Part shown: piece by piece, positions 11,322-64,000 of the stretch | Layout of the letters: each line of letters opens with the position of its first letter | Numbering within the stretch: the first letter of the stretch is position 1 | Source of the DNA: Pycnopodia helianthoides | Taxonomy: Eukaryota; Echinodermata; Asteroidea; Forcipulatida; Asteriidae | DNA: 64,000 nucleotides | Direction: 5' to 3' | NCBI GenBank assembly: GCA_032158295.1 | Contig: CM063244.1 | Span: forward strand, 1,907,148-1,971,147 | Made by a program: the position numbers and the translations under genes | Notes under the pieces: generated by a model | Database searches by the model: none | What the model was told of the DNA's origin: nothing | The model's input: only the letters and a program-made list of their open reading frames with translations

Positions 11322-11800
11322 CATATAAAAAAAAAAAAACTTACAAGCCGTAATCCAAAAACGATCACCCCTCCCTTTCTCCCACCATAATTTGAATAAG
11401 ATCGATAATATGGCAAGAATTTAATTGAACAACTTTGACGTTTGACCGATATGCAAATTTGTAAAGATGCCCAGGAAATCCAAGATTAAATAATAGTATA
11501 AAAATTGGGTTGTAAAAAAAAATATTAATGAAAAAATAATTTATCGCAATTACATAATCACATGCAAAAAAAAACACACCTGGAACCAAGTTAAACAACA
11601 ACAAAATTAGTTTTTTTCCACAAAATATTCAATGAAAAAAAAAGACCATTAACATAATCTACAATGCAGCTAAAATATAAATACAACAAAATAAAATGTT
11701 TAAAAAATTAATGGCTTGAACTTATACATAATTTTGGTCATAGTGGTTTTTTACTTGCAGCCAAAAATGTGCTTTCTTCAACCCTGACCCTCTCTAACCC
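11322..11800. other. Very AT-rich intergenic sequence
   Basis: It consists mainly of poly-A and ATAA runs. Nothing coding is recognised. Confidence 0.4.
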
Positions 11801-11804
11801 TTCA

Positions 11805-12060
11805 ACACCTGAAAGGGACTTGAACCTGAGCGAGCCGGCACTTTAGCCCTTAGTCTCCCTATTTTGTTAAAAAATCTTTGTTCAAGGGTGCAAGTCAGAA
11901 GCCAATCAACGTATAACTGCCGAATAGCCAGGGATCGCACCCAAGTTTAGGATACAACCTGGGAAGCGACAGGAGAGGGATCGCCTAAAGAGGATGCTAC
12001 TTTTTATTTCAAATATCAAGTGATAAACCACAAGGGAAACCGACTGGGTTACTAATGTTG
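11805..12060 (-). repeat. SINE body fragment (CACAAGGGAAACNGACTGGGT family)
   Basis: It contains GGATCGCACCCAAGTTTAGG, ATACAACCTGGGAAGCGACA and CACAAGGGAAACCGACTGGG. These blocks also accompany the tRNA-like heads at 22900-23300, 45500-45850, 49600-49950 and 53505-53760. Confidence 0.65.
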
Positions 12061-12950
12061 GTGGTATTTTGATATTCAACCTCATTTAGTTTTGCTTATT
12101 TCCTCTATCTCTCTCTCTTTCAAGAAAACATGATCAAAAATATTCAAGTGTTTCTCATGGTGCGGAAATTTCATGGAGACACAGATCAATGGACAAGGAT
12201 TTGTCGACTAAAATAATATACATAAATTCCCAAATTTTAGCAGTTAGTAGGATTGGTAAACAAAAAATTAACAAGCTTTCACCTGATCTGTTTGACCTCA
12301 GATGAAAACTCACCAGAATGTCTTGATAAAACAGAGTGCGCAACCTCAAACTTGTTTTAAATTCAAACTGTGATTAACGATGCACACAACAAGGTGACGA
12401 TCTTAAACACTGACGAGAAATATTTCCGTAAATGCAACTCAACTAATAAACAAAAATTGAAATCAAATTGTAAGAACTTTTTAAAAATATTGCTATTGAA
12501 TACAACGTGATGATTACAAAGTAGTCAATGAATGAAGTACTTGATGAATTAAGTTATGTACACTAATTACAAATATAAAAGTAGCTTCCAAACGCACAGC
12601 GTGTCCGACCTGTCCCTTCATTTGAATATATTTACATAATTATCATTACCCGAATCACGGCTGCTAAAAATCAGTGGCAAAGTGTGCACAGACATGGGCT
12701 CCCCCGAAACACTTGGGGGAAATTGTACGTTTAAAAACTAAGGTTTGTGGTAATACTAAGTTTCAATTGGAGAATCAAATGCACTCTTGACATCTTACTT
12801 TATTAATTATTGAAGACAATCATGTACGATTGTACGATGAAGAATTTATTTCAGGAAGCTGGCATTTCCTTCTTGAAGGCTTTCTCTGCCGGCAAGTATG
12901 AAATGAACATTTCCCCAGTGATTGCAGGGAAATGCCCCAGAATGGTTTCA
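12061..12950. other. Intergenic, nothing recognised
   Basis: This is AT-rich sequence without a supported gene. It could include distal 3' UTR of the MAGI gene. A TTTATT, which reads AATAAA on the - strand, occurs near 12845. Confidence 0.3.
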
Positions 12951-12957
12951 TTCACAT

Positions 12958-13210
12958 TCTTAAAGAGAGGCTCCAACGCCAAATTCGGTTTTGTGGTTCA
13001 CTCATTTTCCAACAAGTAGAGAGAGTCCCTATAAAAATGGAAATACTAATTACAAGTCTCTAGTCTCACATAAATGGTGTAAAATGCCACCGGGTTTGAT
13101 ACCCTTCAAGTACAATTTTTTGTCAAAATCCAAAAACATTCCATGTCGTTACATTTCAAATAATGTGGTCTGTACATTTTCGTACAGAGAGTTTTTAGTT
13201 AATTCCTGAG
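12958..13210. mobile_element. MITE with TCCNTATAAAAATGGAAA block, copy 1
   Basis: It shares AGAGGCTCCA, TCATTTTCCAACAAG, AGTCCCTATAAAAATGG, GGTGTAAAATGCCAC and TTTGATACCCTTCAAGT with 58722-59000, where the blocks have the same order in one arm. The borders are approximate. Confidence 0.55.
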
Positions 13211-13259
13211 TTTTGATTATATTCAATCAAAACAGCAGTGAACATAGACTCCTTGGGTT

Positions 13260-13400
13260 ATGACATCACAAGCTCAAAACAGTGCCTTCACTGAGGTCAA
13301 ATGCAGACCTCTCATTGGCTGATTGTTGCGCAAAGCGTGTACGCACACGCATGTTTCCATTGTTTGTCCTCGGCGATGGCGGCATACGCAACAGATTTAT
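13260..13400. mobile_element. Relic of the MITE with CGCCATCTTTGATG-type ends
   Basis: It contains CTCATTGGCTGATTGTTGCG, GCGTGTACGCACACG, TTTCCATTGTTTG and GATGGCGGCATACGC. These resemble the interior and right end of the better preserved element at 22244-22405. Confidence 0.4.
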
Positions 13401-14257
13401 TAAATGCCTGATTCAATCCTCTTCGCAGCTAGATTTTAAATTTTTTAAATTATTTTTTCCTTTTTCAACAGTTGTCACTGAAGTGCTGATAACCGTTACG
13501 AAATAAGAAAAATCACTAATATCTGCTTGCGAATAGGGGAACAATCTCCTAAAACTGTCTGAGCACAAATTATATTCCTTTGTGAAAGTTTAGGTATGAG
13601 TTTGTGGTAATATCGCCAAGGACGGTTTGTTAGAAATTGAAGGCTAAACCGATCTTCTCCACTATTTGACAAGCTGCTGTCTGTACAAAGCAGAATATCG
13701 GTGTTGGCTAAAAACCAACATGACAGAGTATGCTGTGCACAAATACGTTTACCAGCCAAAGTAGCATGTTATGTAACTGGTTCCCTGTACATTCTTGATT
13801 GCCCAATGAACGCGTTAAGCAGCTATCTGAGGTACTCTGAGTACTTGTCAATGAACAAAACCAGCGAGCAAATATCGTCACTTGTTCAACTAACTTACTA
13901 GACCCTGGAAATATTCTCACTTTTTTGGCAGTGCGAAAACTGACTTGAAAGATCAAAAAATGTTAACCCAAAAAACCAGCAACCACAAGCATCAAATGAT
14001 TTAAATAACAACCGCAACAATTTTCACAATTAAAACAGATTTTTAAACACGAAAAACTGGTGCCCATTTTTGTGTGTACAAAATTTCCCCGAAATCTCTT
14101 CCTTAAAATAAATTTCAAATGCAACAATTATTTTAAAAACTCTATTGCAGAATGACAAGCTACTGAACAATTTATGGGAAGGGGGGGGTAAAATCTCTGG
14201 AGTTCTCTGTAATATATAAAACTTGCATTGTACTTGAAAGTTTGGTCGGTAACAACA

Positions 14258-14430
14258 GGAGGCAATATCATAGAGCTGTCAAGAACACAAGTTTGCTTTT
14301 CATCAGCAGAAACAGGATACCAGCCAAAATATCGTGTGATGTATTTGCGACTGGAATCTCCGCTTAGTGCACAAACTTTCCAAGCACTCATTTGCAGCTT
14401 AGCAGCTCAGTGAAACTGGCCATTGAGCTT
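14258..14430. mobile_element. MITE, CATAGAGCTG family, diverged copy
   Basis: It begins ATCATAGAGCTGTCAAGAAC and ends TAGCAGCTCAGTGAAACTGG. The interior keeps the ACCAGCCAAAATATCGTG block shared with the 3092 and 31484 copies. Confidence 0.5.
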
Positions 14431-14825
14431 ACTAAGCTACTTTTCAATCTTAGCAGTTTTTGGTCAATGGGCCATGGATTTGGTCCTTACTTGTATGCTA
14501 AGTTGGTCCCACAATTTAAAAAGGAATATTTTGAAAAATATTTCAACCATCTCACAGAACTTGAAGGACATCCCCTTTCCGTGGTGAATTAAAATGATTA
14601 CAAAATTAGCATAATTTAAAATCGGGATCACAAATAGTTCCAATGGTCTAAATGAAATATCCTTACAAACTAAGAAATGTGATTCACCTAAATATACAAG
14701 AAATCTTTCAAAAGGGTTTTTGGTTAAAAAAAGAAACACAATCTGCAGCTCAATGAAATGTGTACAAAACGAGACAGATGCATCTAAGTTAAAAACTCCC
14801 TACGGAGGTCTCTTAAAAATGTCAC

Positions 14826-15180
14826 ATGTTGGGGTCACTGCAAATGTCAACAGCAATAAAACGGACAATGACAGTAGTGATGATGCCATGGGCAACGGCA
14901 ACCGCAATCATGTCAGTGCAGTCATGGATCGATTGTGATGACACCAGTGGCAAGGTCAATTATGGCAATGACAATCATAATGACACCAGTCACGACGGCA
15001 ACCACGGCAATGACAACCATATCGATATCAATGGCAACCACGGCAATGACAAATCATAATGACACTGGTCACAATGGCAATTATGGTAACGACAATCATA
15101 ATGATATCAGTGTTAATACCGATCATGACAATCATGACGATACCAGCACCAATGACAATCAATGCAATGACAATCAATGA
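14826..15180. repeat. Degenerate GGCAATGACAATCATAATGA tandem repeat
   Basis: Units of 20-30 bp rich in AATGACAA and CATAATGACACC repeat across about 350 bp. The repetitive + strand ORFs here (Thr/Met or Asn/Asp/His rich) follow from repeat periodicity. The block lies downstream of the MAGI stop, probably in its 3' UTR. Confidence 0.7.
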
Positions 15181-15349
15181 TAATCACAACACCACTGACA
15201 GCAATATTTATCAGACAGTGTCACTCGTCTACAACTTGAATGAAAAAACCATGTCACTAGACGCTGCAAGAATTAGGTGATTAGCTACAACATCTTAGTT
15301 CTCTTTTACGACTGCAATACAACCTTGTGACAACAGATGTCACTTTTCT

Positions 15350-15420
15350 TCTTCATTGACAATGACAATGACAATGTTGGTGACAATGACAATCACAATC
15401 ACAATCACAATCACAATGAC
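15350..15420. repeat. (GACAAT)n/(CACAAT)n microsatellite in the MAGI 3' UTR
   Basis: Roughly ten hexamers GACAAT or CACAAT lie immediately beyond the MAGI stop at 15433. In the transcript they read as ATTGTC/ATTGTG repeats. Confidence 0.85.
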
Positions 15421-15432
15421 GTCGCCATGGAT

Positions 15433-63285
<47,853 letters not shown>

Positions 63286-63997
63286 CTGTGGGCAAAACAA
63301 ACAAAAAACCACTGTAAATATACAAACTCCGTCCGTTTTCTCTACAGACTTTCCGCACAAGACGTTATTTGAGTAGAGCGTCATCGGCTAGAGGTCACAA
63401 GAAGGTACATCCTGTGCGCTGTCGCGTACAAAGATGTGCCATTTCCCTTGTTTCATCCTCATTTTACCTCTAAGATGGTGGCAAGAAAACACAAAATGCA
63501 TAGGGTCTATTACAAACCAAAGGAGGCTGTTTCTGTTCTACACAAGTCTTGCATAAATAATCCTTCACGATTGACAGCCCCACAATTATATGAATGGGTA
63601 GCTGGAACTTGTCTCCTCCACCCACCAGACTTCAGAAGTGAGCAGACAAACAAACATGTAGTGTCCGCAGAATAATGCTACAGAATAACACTGCAGAATA
63701 ACGCAGTGTAGAGAGTCAAACAGAAGAGAACTGGAATGACGATGTGGCAACCTGCAATACAATGCAGGCCAACCAGTTTTGTAGGCACTGTCGACGAGCA
63801 ACATCTCCGTGTTTGCATCCAGACAGGAGTGCAAATTAGCATATAGTCTAACTTCGATAGCCCTAGAGCCCGCATCACATTAGAACAAGCATCACGGGTC
63901 TATAAAGCTGCAAATTCTTGCCAAGTTCCACAGAAGAAAGTCGATAGAATTACACAGAGATGTAACATGATCTGACATGGTCAACACTGCCTCTCAC
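63286..63997 (-). other. MAGI intron upstream of the WW1 exon
   Basis: No exon or named repeat is recognised. Small ORFs on both strands are without domains. Confidence 0.6.
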
Positions 63998-64000
63998 CAG
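63998..64000 (-). CDS. MAGI: Possible last 3 bases of the preceding MAGI exon
   Basis: On the - strand the window starts CTG|GTGAGAGG, a good splice-donor consensus. If real, three bases of the upstream exon (phase 0, as needed by the 63285 exon) lie in the window. A match this short could be chance. Confidence 0.3.

Noticed and set aside
14720..15280. Asn/Asp/His- and Thr-rich ORFs
   Set aside because: They read a degenerate GACAATCATAAT repeat downstream of the MAGI stop; no splice or domain evidence.

Overview
The window is animal nuclear DNA. It is AT-rich, has long introns with GT-AG borders, and is crowded with short non-autonomous transposons and tRNA-derived SINEs. The gene content and repeat style suggest a deuterostome invertebrate, most likely an echinoderm (perhaps a sea star). 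The species assignment is inference.

Layout: positions 1-111 (+ strand) hold the last 36 codons of an AGPAT1/2-type lysophosphatidic acid acyltransferase. About 15 kb of 3' UTR and intergenic DNA follows with no further gene that I can support. From 63285 down to 15433 (- strand) lies one large gene, which I could splice exon by exon as a MAGI-family scaffold (membrane-associated guanylate kinase, inverted, with WW and PDZ domains). Twenty coding exons give about 1502 residues: a Pro-rich linker, WW1, WW2, PDZ1, a linker, PDZ2, an Arg/Asp-rich linker, PDZ3, PDZ4, a Gln/Pro-rich linker, PDZ5, and a tail with a His-Gln run. The N-terminal PDZ0 and guanylate-kinase regions expected for the family are missing and should lie beyond 64000. 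The two genes converge tail to tail.

All exon phases agree across the 19 splice junctions, provided one base is restored at each of three homopolymers (26364-26366, 23486-23489, 63193-63199). These look like residual long-read indels rather than real mutations. An extra exon-like ORF with upstream CCAAT boxes (55943-56252) and a GC-rich intronic block with two TCTCGCGAGA elements exactly 100 bp apart (42044, 42144) are candidates for internal promoters and shorter MAGI isoforms.

The introns and intergenic DNA hold several MITE families: a large TTAA-flanked group, piggyBac-like pairs, a 212-bp element with 9-bp target duplications, a pogo-like element and foldback elements. They also hold at least two SINE families and two minisatellites (45-bp units at 50884-52258; 24-bp units at about 60600-61510). 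Several insertions are nested and give their own empty-site evidence. I found no CRISPR array, operon, rRNA or functional tRNA gene, and no clear novel molecular system. The best leads are the possible internal MAGI promoters and the TTAA element group with its bipartite, co-varying inverted repeats.
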